Below are positions 1 through 9,398 of a DNA stretch of 64,000 nt, piece by piece (position 1 is the first letter of the stretch; each line of letters opens with the position of its first letter). The notes below the pieces were generated by a model. That model had not been told where the DNA came from. It searched no databases and saw nothing but the letters and a program-made list of their open reading frames with translations. Position numbers and translations under genes: made by a program. This DNA comes from Argyresthia goedartella. Taxonomy: Eukaryota > Arthropoda > Insecta > Lepidoptera > Argyresthiidae. The DNA lies in assembly GCA_949825045.1 (NCBI GenBank), contig OX463821.1, positions 35,670,486 to 35,734,485 of the forward strand, in the 5' to 3' direction.

Positions 1-886
1 GGTCACGTCAGGTGTTCCAAACCTCAAGGTATTTGCAATTTTTTCTTCTAATTCTGTCGTACTGGTATTTTATATTAATTAACGCATAATATTCAATTGC
101 AAGAAAACAACAGACGAATATTACGATGTACTTAATACTACTCGTACTACTAACATCAGCCCCTGATGCCTAAATTTATTATTAGAGTAAAAATGATTCT
201 CCACATATCACCTACTACGAGACGAGAATACAAAAACATTTTTTTTAAATACAATATAGATTCAAGATTCAGATTAAATTTTTAAATAAATAAATAATCT
301 TATTCAAACTACAAACAAACTACAAGTATTATTTTTTTTATATAAAAAAGACTACACTGTTTCTGAAGGTAGGCTTCTGGGTTAAGAGGAAACGGCAAGA
401 AACTCCCCCATTTAATTCCTTCCCAGCTATAAGGCCTTCGTTTTAATTACATTCACTTTCATCCCCACCTTCAGAACTACCACTACCCGATTGGAGGTCC
501 AGGAACATTGAATTTCTCAGAGGCTATAATGTCCAGGATTTTCGCGGGTAACAATTTGCAATTGACTTGCGTTGGATATTTGTTTTTTCGGTTAGGTTAT
601 TATAAATGTTTTCTAACATATTATACACCAGAATAATCCTCATGAAATTTCCTATCATATAATGTAAAATACTTACCTATGATAATACAAATGATAAGCT
701 TTTTCTTCGATTATGTTTGCAGAATTTATTATTTTCACAGCAACTTCTAATGATATTTCGTCCATAGAGCCCACTTACACAAAACTGACACTATTTACTG
801 CTTTCCACATGACCACCATTATTTTCCGCGGCGATTACATCTATTATTGTATCACAAAACATAGTAATTACATCACAGTAAACAAA
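1..886. other. AT-rich flank, no supported gene
   Basis: No gene is supported here. A short minus-strand reading frame (about 596 down to the stop at 483-485) ends in PAKILDIIASEKFNVPGPPI and reads like real protein, but it has no start, no family I recognise and no clear splice borders. It may be a fragment of a decayed exon or element. Other open frames are AT-rich and look random. Confidence 0.3.
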
Positions 887-933
887 AATAGAGACGTTTT
901 ACCTGAAAATAAAACGTTTATTAAATACTTACC

Positions 934-1112
934 ATATTCAGGGCCTAATTAAAAACATGAGAAGACATCCTTGATTTTCAGTGCTAAACTAGTGACGTAT
1001 ATCCGGTCCGTCCGTTCCCGCCCGGATGTTCGGTTGGAACCTTGTTTGCGCGCGCGCCCCACCACACCACCGAGGCAGTTCGGATTGTTGAATTCGAATT
1101 TAGCTTCATTGG
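934..1112 (+). repeat. DIRS left inverted terminal repeat
   Basis: Inverted copy of 5863-6041, 179 nt and nearly identical (one difference seen, GGAACC against GGTACC). It includes a run of alternating CG and a CCACCACACCACC-like stretch. The outer 47 nt (887-933) are not shared with the right end, as expected for the unequal ends of DIRS elements. Confidence 0.88.
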
Positions 1113-1146
1113 ATCTCTCATGTCCACCAGGCAGATTTAAAAAATA

Positions 1147-1251
1147 TTAGGCCCAGAATATGGTAAGTATTTAATAAACGTTTTATTTTCAGGTAAAACG
1201 TCTCTATTAAATATCTTGACCGATATTCAGGGCCTAATTAAAAACATGAGA
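1147..1251 (+). repeat. DIRS internal complementary region (ICR)
   Basis: 1147-1208 is the reverse complement of the left outer end (887-948, one mismatch). 1204-1251 is the reverse complement of the right outer end (6013-6060). The two halves overlap by CTATT, so the region is a template image of the two element ends joined together. That is the hallmark of the DIRS group. Confidence 0.88.
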
Positions 1252-1707
1252 GACGTGTTTGATATCGCCTGGTGTTGGTGGACGCTAATGTGATTCGTAA
1301 ACATACATATTTAAATAAAAGTAGGTATGTTTATGTTGTGATATACAGAAATTATGAATGATTCAGGTATTTTGATAAAAAAAAATCTATCTATAATTTA
1401 TTCGGACTGATCGATGATCCCTTAGGAAGAAACCTAAAGTTTACATGTACTGTATGTAGGTTAGGTACTATGACTTATGACATTATTGTATCTGTTCTGT
1501 ATTGCTTTCTGTTAAGATGAGGTGATTAGTGTGGTTTAAAGAAATAAAATTAACTTGTAACTTATAAACAGGTATTATTATTCATCTTGATAGAAACTGC
1601 GTAGAAATAGTACCAAACCAGTAAATAAATTAGGTAGGTATTACTAAAATCAGCAAATATAAATCAAACTTTGGAATAAAGTATTGAACAATACATAATT
1701 GTCTTAA

Positions 1708-2780
1708 TTACTCGACAGGGGAGAATAGGTTCGTAATCAATGCCTCTCTTCTATCTCCAGATTTTACTTCTCTTTGATAAAAAATTTGGAAGGTCTTAGC
1801 AGACTTCCAGTTGCCTCAGGATAGTATGTCATCAATGGATAAGTGTTCGATCCAGTTTTTGGATGCAACAGCTGATCTGAAACTGCCAGGCGTAGCATTG
1901 ATGTTTGCATCTTGAAGTAGTTTCTTCAGCCAGCCCCCTATGATTGTACGTGTAGCAGCTTTGGGGTCGCCTGTAGTACTCACAAACAGATTATCGCACT
2001 TAGCAGCAATTCGCCTAGGTTTCCCCAACTCAATGAGGCGGCGTATCCAGTAGATAGGATCCAGTGACTTGTCCTTATTATTATTTAGCTTCCATCCCGA
2101 TTGTTGATGGGTAATGGAGTCAGTTTTGGAGCCAAAAGATGGCCATAAGATTATGCTGTCATCTGAAATAATACAGTGTTCCTGAGTAACGGTAAGTAAA
2201 GTTAAATCGTGTACACGTCTACCCGAGCATAGTAGGAGTAAAGCAGCCGCTCTTTGAGAGGTGGCAAATAAACTTGATGAATTGCAGGTTCTTTTTGAAA
2301 GATGGTTTACAAGGGAGTCTATATCCCAGATGGGGGCTTTGATAGGTTTAGGCTTAGCTAACCCAATGGACTTTAGAACTTGTTTTACAAGTGTATGTGA
2401 GCTTAGCTTATAACTTTCACTGGGATCACAAAGAGTAGACACTACAGATTTATGAACAAGGATAGTGCTGTATGAAAGGCCTTCCTTTTGATGTAGATCA
2501 GTGAGGAATCGGGCCAGGTCTGAGCCTGTAGGTTTATGTGTATGTACCTTGTGAGTTATGGTCCAGTTTCGCCAACGGGTCCAAGCTGGTTTATACGTTC
2601 TAAGAGTGGATTCACGCCAGCTCGAACGGAGCAGAGCTTTTTGTTCCTCGCTCCAGTCACTTAGGTGTTCTTGCCAACCCCACATCTCCATATCTCCAGC
2701 GTCATCTCCGATATGTTGGGGGGCGGACGTCCCGTCGTTACATCGACTAGGACCTGCGACAGGTTCCTTATCGTGAATGG
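1708..2780 (-). pseudogene. DIRS tyrosine recombinase, premature TGA
   Basis: Integrase of the element, of the tyrosine recombinase (phage integrase-like) family. The N-terminal SAM-like part starts near WSEEQKALLRSSWRESTLRT. The first catalytic arginine lies in SGRRVHDLTLL, and a late box contains FRSAVASKNW, where an R is kept. An in-frame TGA at 1816-1818 ends the main frame. The same frame then runs on with GNWKSAKTFQIFYQRE to a TAA at 1708-1710, and its FY should hold the nucleophilic tyrosine. The stop therefore removes the catalytic tyrosine. The frame is also open upstream to 3522, but that part overlaps RNase H in another frame and does not look like recombinase. Confidence 0.75.
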
Positions 2781-2954
2781 GGGTGACAATGCGCGGCTCT
2801 TCAGGTCTGGTCTCCAGTAAACTTTGTGCCATCTCGGGGCTACGATCAGGTACACACCCAGTGCATTGTTTAAGTGCGTCAATACTCTGGGAATGAGTTA
2901 AGGCGGCGGGAACAGCCATGCCAATTTGAAATCCCACTTGCTGCCTAGAGCATC

Positions 2955-3600
2955 TTACATGCTCGCCTGGTTGTCGGTTCTGTCCAGTGTACAGTACGCT
3001 GGAACCACGTGAGCTCTCCTGGAAGCAAAAAGATCGATTACGGGGGTTCCCCACTTGGCAAACACGACATTTGTTATGTTTGAAAGGAGATGCCATTCTG
3101 GTGGGTCTTTGAGACGTGATAAATGGTCTGCTTCGCAGTTGTAGTTCCCTGCTATGTGATAGATGGACATGTGAATGTTGTTTTGGTCCAGTACTTGTAG
3201 CACTTTCATTGCCAGCTCCGTAAGGGCTATAGATTTCGCCCCTCCCTCTTTTCTTAGATAAGAGACGACAGTTTTGTTGTCGCACTGTATTAGCAGCGAC
3301 TGTGAGCTCAGGAGCTGATAATGATGGCGTAAAACATTTAATATGGCCAACATCTCCTTGTAGTTGCAATGAAGATTCTGCTGTGAGGGTAGCCATGAGC
3401 CTGTTATTGAGATTTCGTTTAATTTGGCCCCCCAGCCGATGTCGCTGGCATCTGTTGTTAGGTAATGAGACGATAGTGGGACATGAAGTAGAGTACTCTT
3501 CTGACAATTCAACTGCCACCATTCTAACTCGACTAGGGCTTTCGCAACTAGAGGAAAGGTTTTTGTCATCTTTATTTCAAGGCCTTGTTGGCCTGTAACT
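2955..3600 (-). CDS. DIRS RNase H domain
   Basis: RNase H part of the element's polymerase. DASDIGWGA gives the first aspartate, YKEMLAILNVL the glutamate and QCDNKTVVSYL the next aspartate; HLSRLKD follows near the end. The tail contains GTPVIDLFASR, typical of the region after RNase H in DIRS-type polymerases. It is in a different frame from the reverse transcriptase, so a shift lies at about 3572-3600. It may be an indel in this copy, since a programmed shift there is not expected. Confidence 0.75.
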
Positions 3601-4513
3601 GTAAATACCGGTAATTTAGACGACCTCTCGGTACAGCAAAACTGGCAAAGTTCAGCAGGCCAATGAGACCTTGAAACTTTTTGACGGACGTTGTCCGTGT
3701 TGTCAAGATTTTGGATACCGTGCAATGTATTTTTGCTACTAACCTCTGAGGAATGTATTTCGCGTTCTGCCATGTGTTCCACACAATGCCCAGGTATTCC
3801 ACTGCCTTCTGTGGGTTGCAAACAGATTTGTCTGTGTTCACTTGCCAGCCTAGGTGGGCGAGCGTGTTCAGTGTCAACGACACTTGATTTATGAGAGTGG
3901 CTTTGTTTTGATGAGCCAGCATAAAATCGTCGAGATACACGATGATCCGGATACCGTGATCGCGGAGGTATTGTGCTATCCAGTTGGTAATTGAGGCGAA
4001 TATTCTCGTTGCTGAACAAAGGCCGAAGGGTAGGCACGTCATTTCCAGTATTTGTGGGTTTTTGTCGCCGTACAGAAGGCGGAGAAACCTTCTGTGGCCT
4101 TCGAATACAGGGACATGGAAGTATGCCTGGTGAATGTCCACTTTGGCCAACCAATCCTTGGGTTGTAGAAAATCCGTTACCCGATGAACATTTATTAGTC
4201 TGAAAAGTCGAGTGTTGACGTATTGGTTCAGATTTTTTAAGTTGAATATGGGCCTCCATGTGCCGTCGCTCTTGGGGCTCAGGAATATCGGGGAAATAAA
4301 GCTGGGCGATGGTCGCACCTTTTCTAGCACACCCTGCGAGATCATGTTTTTCATTATTTTCGACATTTTTTCTGATTCTGGTGTTTTCACACTGCGACTG
4401 TTTGGAATGTGCAATGGTATATTTTCGTTTATGGGTTTGGTGTCTCCTATCCCGGTGGGATGAAGGAGAACGTCTGGGTTGATAATACCTTCCTGACCTG
4501 TCGGGGAGACCAC
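3572..4513 (-). CDS. DIRS reverse transcriptase domain
   Basis: Copies the element's RNA. Fingers and palm motifs are seen in order: SDGTWRPIFNLKNLNQYV, then WLAKVDIHQAYFHVPV, then LPFGLCSATRIF and the catalytic box IIVYLDDFMLAH, followed by LGWQVNTDKS. The active-site aspartates are present. The open stretch is 313 codons and overlaps the gag frame at its start. Neighbours are gag upstream and RNase H downstream, in the gag frame. It looks intact as a domain but is separated from RNase H by a frame change. Confidence 0.85.
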   Translation of the reverse strand: MVSPTGQEGIINPDVLLHPTGIGDTKPINENIPLHIPNSRSVKTPESEKMSKIMKNMISQGVLEKVRPSPSFISPIFLSPKSDGTWRPIFNLKNLNQYVNTRLFRLINVHRVTDFLQPKDWLAKVDIHQAYFHVPVFEGHRRFLRLLYGDKNPQILEMTCLPFGLCSATRIFASITNWIAQYLRDHGIRIIVYLDDFMLAHQNKATLINQVSLTLNTLAHLGWQVNTDKSVCNPQKAVEYLGIVWNTWQNAKYIPQRLVAKIHCTVSKILTTRTTSVKKFQGLIGLLNFASFAVPRGRLNYRYLQLQANKALK

Positions 4514-5671
4514 GGCCGCGTGAACCCCGCGCGCCTCGCCCGCGAAACGAATTATTATTTATCCTGCCTCGGGCCGAAGTATGATACTTGCTTTGATTAT
4601 GATATTGCGCGCGATTGTTATAAGTTGCGGCCTGTTTCTGCGTCTGACTGCGGGTAGAAGTTGAAGGCTCGTACTGTGGCGCAGTATTGTAGCGAGACAT
4701 TCCTTCCACCCAAAACACATTTTTAACTCCACCCGCTTTTTCCAATAAAGCATTAAATTTGTCGGCTTCAAATAGATGAGAACCTGACGGCGCAATTTTG
4801 CGTAATGTATTTTTGTGGTACTGGTCTTTTACTGATGAGAGTATGCCTTCTCTGAGGTATTGAATAAGTTCAGCCCGGTGTCCACAGACGAGCTGGAGAG
4901 CGTCGTTTGAGATCTTGCTATACTCACCATTGGCCAACATTTCTTTGAGCTTTGTATGGATATCGTCGAATCGTAGGTTTTCGACCTGATGCGCCCAGGC
5001 TAGAAAGGCTTGTAATTCACTCAAAAGCGCGTCGCGCTGTTTGAGCAATGCATAGAAAATGCCGGCAAAATCCTTTTCCATGTTTAAGGTAGTTTTAGAT
5101 GTATCGTACCTCTTTATCTCGTCATTAGCTTCAAGATTAGTGAAACCCGGCGCAAATAAATAGTGTTTTTGGACGTCGGCATATCGGACGTTAATCCAGT
5201 CCTGGCTATTGAATCGCTGCAAATCTTTTAATTGTTGTGTTAGTTCGGGAGACGCCTGCGGTACAGCGGGCTCCTTGGTTTTTGTACCAGTAAAAATTTT
5301 AAGATTGACCTCGAAAGCCGAGTCAATGTTGGCGGGCTCGGACTCCTCAACATGACCTTCGTAGAGGTCTCCACTAACATTAGGGTCAATCAAGTCATGC
5401 CGTGGTTCACAATCATATTCGTGAAATTCCTGTGTAGCAGCAAGTTGGCTTTTAAGATCTTTAATCTCGTTAAAAAGAAGATCGAACATACGTTCCTTGA
5501 TGCGTTTGCGCCGTCGGTCCTGCGATCGTCGCTTTCCGAGAAACTCGACGAGGACGAACTAGAATTATCGGAGTCCGAGGAGCTCACCGGTTTCCGCCTT
5601 TTCTTGCCTTTATCCTTACGCGCAGCCACGTGCTCCACACTGGACGGAACCTCCGGGGTTTCTTGCTCCAT
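4450..5671 (-). pseudogene. DIRS gag-like protein
   Basis: Structural protein of the element. The likely start is the ATG at 5671, which opens a Lys/Arg then Ser/Asp-rich head (KDKGKKRRK, then a serine run). Near 5500-5530 the frame must change by one base to continue as MFDLLFNEIKDLKSQLAATQ and onward. The C-terminal part is Arg/Gly-rich (RGRGARGSRGRG), fitting RNA binding. The middle is helical and polar with no zinc knuckle that I can see. It ends loosely in the overlap with the reverse transcriptase. The frame change makes this copy probably defective. Confidence 0.65.
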
Positions 5672-5862
5672 TTTACACAAACGAACGGTCACACCGTTGG
5701 GAATCTTTTATTTGCCTGCAATACATCAGAAAATTCTAAGAAATTCTTTAACGAACAGTTGGTTATAATATGCAAAAGGAGTTCTCACGTCACGATGTAT
5801 AGATTTTTGGCGGGCCGTACTCAGGAGCTGAGCAGCGACTGTGCCGTGTGAAAATCAAGGCG

Positions 5863-6041
5863 CCAATGAAGCTAAATTCGAATTCAACAATCCGAACTGC
5901 CTCGGTGGTGTGGTGGGGCGCGCGCGCAAACAAGGTACCAACCGAACATCCGGGCGGGAACGGACGGACCGGATATACGTCACTAGTTTAGCACTGAAAA
6001 TCAAGGATGTCTTCTCATGTTTTTAATTAGGCCCTGAATAT
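5863..6041 (-). repeat. DIRS right inverted terminal repeat
   Basis: Partner of 934-1112. The unique outer tail runs on to 6060 and is mirrored in the internal complementary region at 1204-1251. Confidence 0.88.
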
Positions 6042-6060
6042 CGGTCAAGATATTTAATAG

Positions 6061-7182
6061 ACAATCACGAAATATCATGGCTCGTGCCGGTCGCCTTTCA
6101 TTCAGTAACTGAACCAACCGAGGTAGCGTTCGCAAAGGAAGTTGAAACACGTTCGTAATTTTATATAGAATATTACGAACTTTATGAATAAATGGGTAAT
6201 TGTTGCTCAATTCATTTCGGACTGGCATGTTTGTTAATAATTATTATTTTTACTAATTCAGTACCTAGTAACTATCATAATTTTTTAGTAGGTATAAAAA
6301 CTGAGTCATAAGCTGATACGGCAGAATAAAAATGTACAAAGTGAAGTCCTAGGAGCAAACAGGTGGTTTTATTTATTACTACTAATTTACTCCCTCACTA
6401 CAATAACTCCCCCGTCAAACCACCTGGCCAAAAATAGTGATAAATACCTATTATGACTCCGTTTTCTGATTGATTAATATGAGAAATGCGGTCTCGGCCT
6501 CGCCGCCATTATGCGGCTTCAAAGTCAGGCTGTTATTGACTACGGCTCACTACTATATCTGTCCAATGATCTTTTGGCGTGTGAGTGACGTTTTCAGGGG
6601 GGCGCCAGTTCTACGCAACCTAATGCAATGATCCTGTCAAAAAACAATAGTTTCTATATACCCTGTGTGTGTGATTTTAACCCACATAAATTGATTAACC
6701 TGCCTATGTTATTGTCATTTTGTGAGGATATTCTGGTGGGATTCGAACCCACCTATTTGATCACCTATGTTATTGCCATTTTTTGACGATTATTCTATCG
6801 GGATTAACACCGTTATTTGATTACTTGCCTAGCTGTGTGAGGATTATTCTAGTGGGATTTGAACCGACATTTGATTACCTGCTTATTTATCTGATTTTTA
6901 TACATGACTATGGGGGGATCTGATATTGTGATCCCACGTATTTGATCACATGAGCTGCGGGGTTTGAAAAGAAAACGAGGAAGAAATACACAGGAAAAAT
7001 ATTTTATTAAAAAAGTAATTATTTTACAACTATAAAAACCATGTAGGCCACATGAGCTGCGGGGTAAAAGAAGACGAAATATACAGACATAATTATTTTT
7101 TTATAAAAAAGACCACTTGAAATTACAATAAAAAACAAATGTACTAGGTATTTACAACAAAAAATAAACACATTTGTATTCA
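6061..7182. repeat. Unassigned DNA with a degenerate ~110-bp repeat (6690-6960)
   Basis: No gene is seen. Between about 6690 and 6960 a unit repeats about three times with drift. It contains (T)GTGAGGAT.ATTCT, GGGATTCGAACCC-like and TTTGATTACCTGCCTATGTTATT segments. GTGGGATTCGAACCCAC read on the minus strand resembles a tRNA T-arm, so this may be an old tRNA-derived SINE that duplicated. The rest is simple AT-rich sequence. Confidence 0.4.
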
Positions 7183-7236
7183 TATATAGTATATTTATAC
7201 CATACATATGGATGTATGGTATAAATATACTATATA
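7183..7236. repeat. Perfect 25-bp palindrome
   Basis: 7183-7207 and 7212-7236 are perfect inverted copies around the 4-base loop ATGG. The sequence is almost all A and T with TATATTTATACC in each arm. It lies 40 bp left of the Tc1-like element and is not part of its inverted repeat. Confidence 0.8.
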
Positions 7237-7276
7237 TATAATATAGTGGATGATCATTTATATCTGTAATAAACTA

Positions 7277-7407
7277 CACTGGTCAGCAAATAAACCGAGC
7301 CACCCGCTACCTAGGAACTCTGATTCGATTTTCTCAAAAAGTATAAAACTTACAACTATCAAAGTTATACCTACAAAAAGTGCGTTTCATGGTGATTAAA
7401 ATGACTA
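7277..7407 (+). repeat. Tc1-like left inverted repeat
   Basis: About 130 bp, inverted relative to 8866-8994. The outer part reads CACTGGTCAGCAAATAAACC against CACTGGACAGCAAATAAACC on the other end, and the inner part includes GTGCGTTTCATGGTGATTAA. Long inverted repeats of this kind usually carry transposase binding sites near both their ends. Confidence 0.88.
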
Positions 7408-7611
7408 CAAATTAATTCGAAAGTACCGTCAACTCACATTGTAATCAAGAAACAAACACAATGCTAACGATTTGCTCTGTTTTCACCAGAGTTTGAAATT
7501 AGCGTTCTTTTTCTCTACAATGAGGGTAGTCGGATATTTCTTATCATTTCTTTAGTTTTTGCCCATCGTTTGCTCAGACGCGTGTGTTTTTGCTACTTTT
7601 TTCGATTAATA

Positions 7612-8715
7612 ATGGATACAACACCTCAGGAAGCAGCTCAAGCTGTAGCATTACTTCAAGCAGGCATTGCGCAACGTGAAGTCGCTCGAAGGCTTCGAAT
7701 CAGCAGATCTTCGGTGCAACGAGTTTACAGACGATACCTAGAGACTGGAGCATTCGATCGCCGTCCAGGTACGGGCAGACCTAGGGCTACATCAGCAGCA
7801 GATGATCGTTATATCCACCTTACTGTTCTGCGAAATCGCCACCTCAACGCAATTCAAGTCCAACAAAGTCTGCGTGACGAACGCCAAGTGGTCATAAGTT
7901 CAGACACCGTCAGAAGGAGACTTGCTGAACGGAACCTGACCCCAAAAAGAGCTGCAACAGGCCCAGCATTAACGGTAGCACACCGTCGAGCACGACATGA
8001 ATTTGCTCGAGAGCATAGGGATTGGACATTAGAGCAGTGGAGTAATGTAGCACACCGTCGAGCACGACTTGAATTTGCTCGAGAGCATAGGGATTGGACA
8101 TTAGAGCAGTGGAGTAATGTACTATTCACTGATGAGACCAGGGTGAGTCTACATGGAAGTGATCGACGTCAGAGAGTATATCGTCGCCCTGGAGAACGTT
8201 ATTCTCAGTGTTGCATCGAGGAAACTGTTGCTTATGGAGGAGGATCTGTAATGGTCTGGGGCGGCATCTCGTTAACAGCACATACGGCGTTAGTTTTCAT
8301 CGAACCGACGGGCCGTACACGTGGACTGACTTCTTATCGCTACATTACTGAAATCCTCGCAGACCATGTGGTACCTTACGCAGGATATATCGGACAGGAT
8401 ATGCAATTGATGCATGATAATGCACGGCCTCATGTTGCTCATGTGGTGACCCAGTATCTACGCGACGTCAGCATTCGTACGATGGACTGGCCAGCTCGAA
8501 GCCCGGACTTGAATCTGATAGAACACTTATGGGATGAGCTGAAACGTCGGGTTCGAGCCCGGGTACCTGCTCCAACAAGGCTTCCAGAGCTGCGAATCGC
8601 AATTGAAGAGGAGTGGAATACAATTCCTCAAGATTTTATCGTCAGGCTCGTAAGGTCGATGAATACAAGGATGCTGGCAGTTATCCGAGCAAGGGGAGGG
8701 AATACGGAATATTGA
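7612..8715 (+). CDS. Tc1-like transposase (DD34E) with a 24-residue tandem duplication
   Basis: Cut-and-paste transposase of 367 residues. The N-terminal part has two helix-turn-helix-like regions (EVARRLRISRSSVQRVYRRY, then a basic GRPR hook near RRPGTGRPRATS). The catalytic part has D174 in LFTDE, D269 in MHDNARPH and E304 in SPDLNLIEHLWDE, giving DD34E spacing. I chose the ATG at 7612 because it starts MDTTPQEAAQAV, as usual for the family; the frame is open slightly further upstream. A perfect 72-bp period at 7978-8049 and 8050-8121 repeats AHRRAR.EFAREHRDWTLE and onward, one residue differing. It adds 24 residues to a family norm of about 340 and lies between the DNA-binding and catalytic parts. 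No stop or frameshift is seen. Confidence 0.92.
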   Translation: MDTTPQEAAQAVALLQAGIAQREVARRLRISRSSVQRVYRRYLETGAFDRRPGTGRPRATSAADDRYIHLTVLRNRHLNAIQVQQSLRDERQVVISSDTVRRRLAERNLTPKRAATGPALTVAHRRARHEFAREHRDWTLEQWSNVAHRRARLEFAREHRDWTLEQWSNVLFTDETRVSLHGSDRRQRVYRRPGERYSQCCIEETVAYGGGSVMVWGGISLTAHTALVFIEPTGRTRGLTSYRYITEILADHVVPYAGYIGQDMQLMHDNARPHVAHVVTQYLRDVSIRTMDWPARSPDLNLIEHLWDELKRRVRARVPAPTRLPELRIAIEEEWNTIPQDFIVRLVRSMNTRMLAVIRARGGNTEY

Positions 8716-8865
8716 TCAAAAACTTTTTTTTGATTTTATCTTTGTTTTGGCTTTAATTTTTTTTTCACTTTATCATTACTAACGATTGTCACGACTGGAA
8801 AACGACTCTTCTTTGTAAAATCCTTAATAAACACTGAAATATTGATTAAACCCAATGAGTTTCCT

Positions 8866-8994
8866 TTCATTTTAATCACCATGAAACGCACTTTCTGTAG
8901 GTACAACTTTGATAATTGTAGGTTTTTTAGTTTTTGAGAAAATCGAATTAGAGTGCCTAGGTAGCGGGTGGCTCGGTTTATTTGCTGTCCAGTG
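8866..8994 (-). repeat. Tc1-like right inverted repeat
   Basis: Partner of 7277-7407. An open frame on the minus strand here is only the repeat read through and is not a gene. Confidence 0.88.
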
Positions 8995-9398
8995 TAGATG
9001 GTTAGGTTGCCCAAGAAGCTATATGTACGTACTTTGCAAAATAATAAATTCGAATGTCAGGGCAATGAGAGAAATGTATGAAAGAAACAGGAAAAAAGGC
9101 ACTTGTATATTTTGATGAGACTAATGGAACGAACATCTTACATGAATACTAAGACATATAACAAGCACGAGCTTGTTGATCAAGCCAAGAATTCCGCCTA
9201 ATACAACTTACACCATAAGAAAAATATCTGGTTTTTACAATACGGTGTCCCTGATAATTGCCCTATTTATTGAAAGAACATTGTGTGAGTACGTTACATG
9301 CAATTGCAAAAAATACCAGCTAGGCACATTCAAATCCCGCTAATAAAAACCTTATATTCATCAACTCCCACGCTCAAGTACTCGTAAAAGGGTACATT

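Larger units (their letters stand above)
887..6060 (-). mobile_element. DIRS-like tyrosine-recombinase retrotransposon, structurally complete
   Basis: About 5.17 kb, coding on the minus strand in the order gag, reverse transcriptase, RNase H, tyrosine recombinase. It has a 179-bp inverted terminal repeat at each side (934-1112 and 5863-6041) and an internal complementary region (1147-1251) that pairs with both outer ends. DIRS elements are known to use such a region to make a circular DNA that a tyrosine recombinase inserts without target duplication. None of the expected genes is missing, but the frames carry shifts and an early stop, so this copy is probably not autonomous now. The ends are set by where the complementarity stops: 887 on the left and 6060 on the right, with about five shared bases at the junction. 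Confidence 0.88.
7277..8994 (+). mobile_element. Tc1-like DNA transposon, complete
   Basis: 1718 bp, starting CACTGG and ending CCAGTG, with TA at each side (7275-7276 and 8995-8996) as the target duplication of the Tc1/mariner superfamily. Long inverted repeats of about 130 bp (about 7277-7407 and 8866-8994) match with few differences. One open transposase gene lies between them. Close agreement of the two ends and an open frame suggest fairly recent insertion. Confidence 0.92.

Noticed and set aside
8736..9014. Minus-strand open frame of 92 codons
   Set aside because: It is the Tc1-like inverted repeat read through, not a gene.
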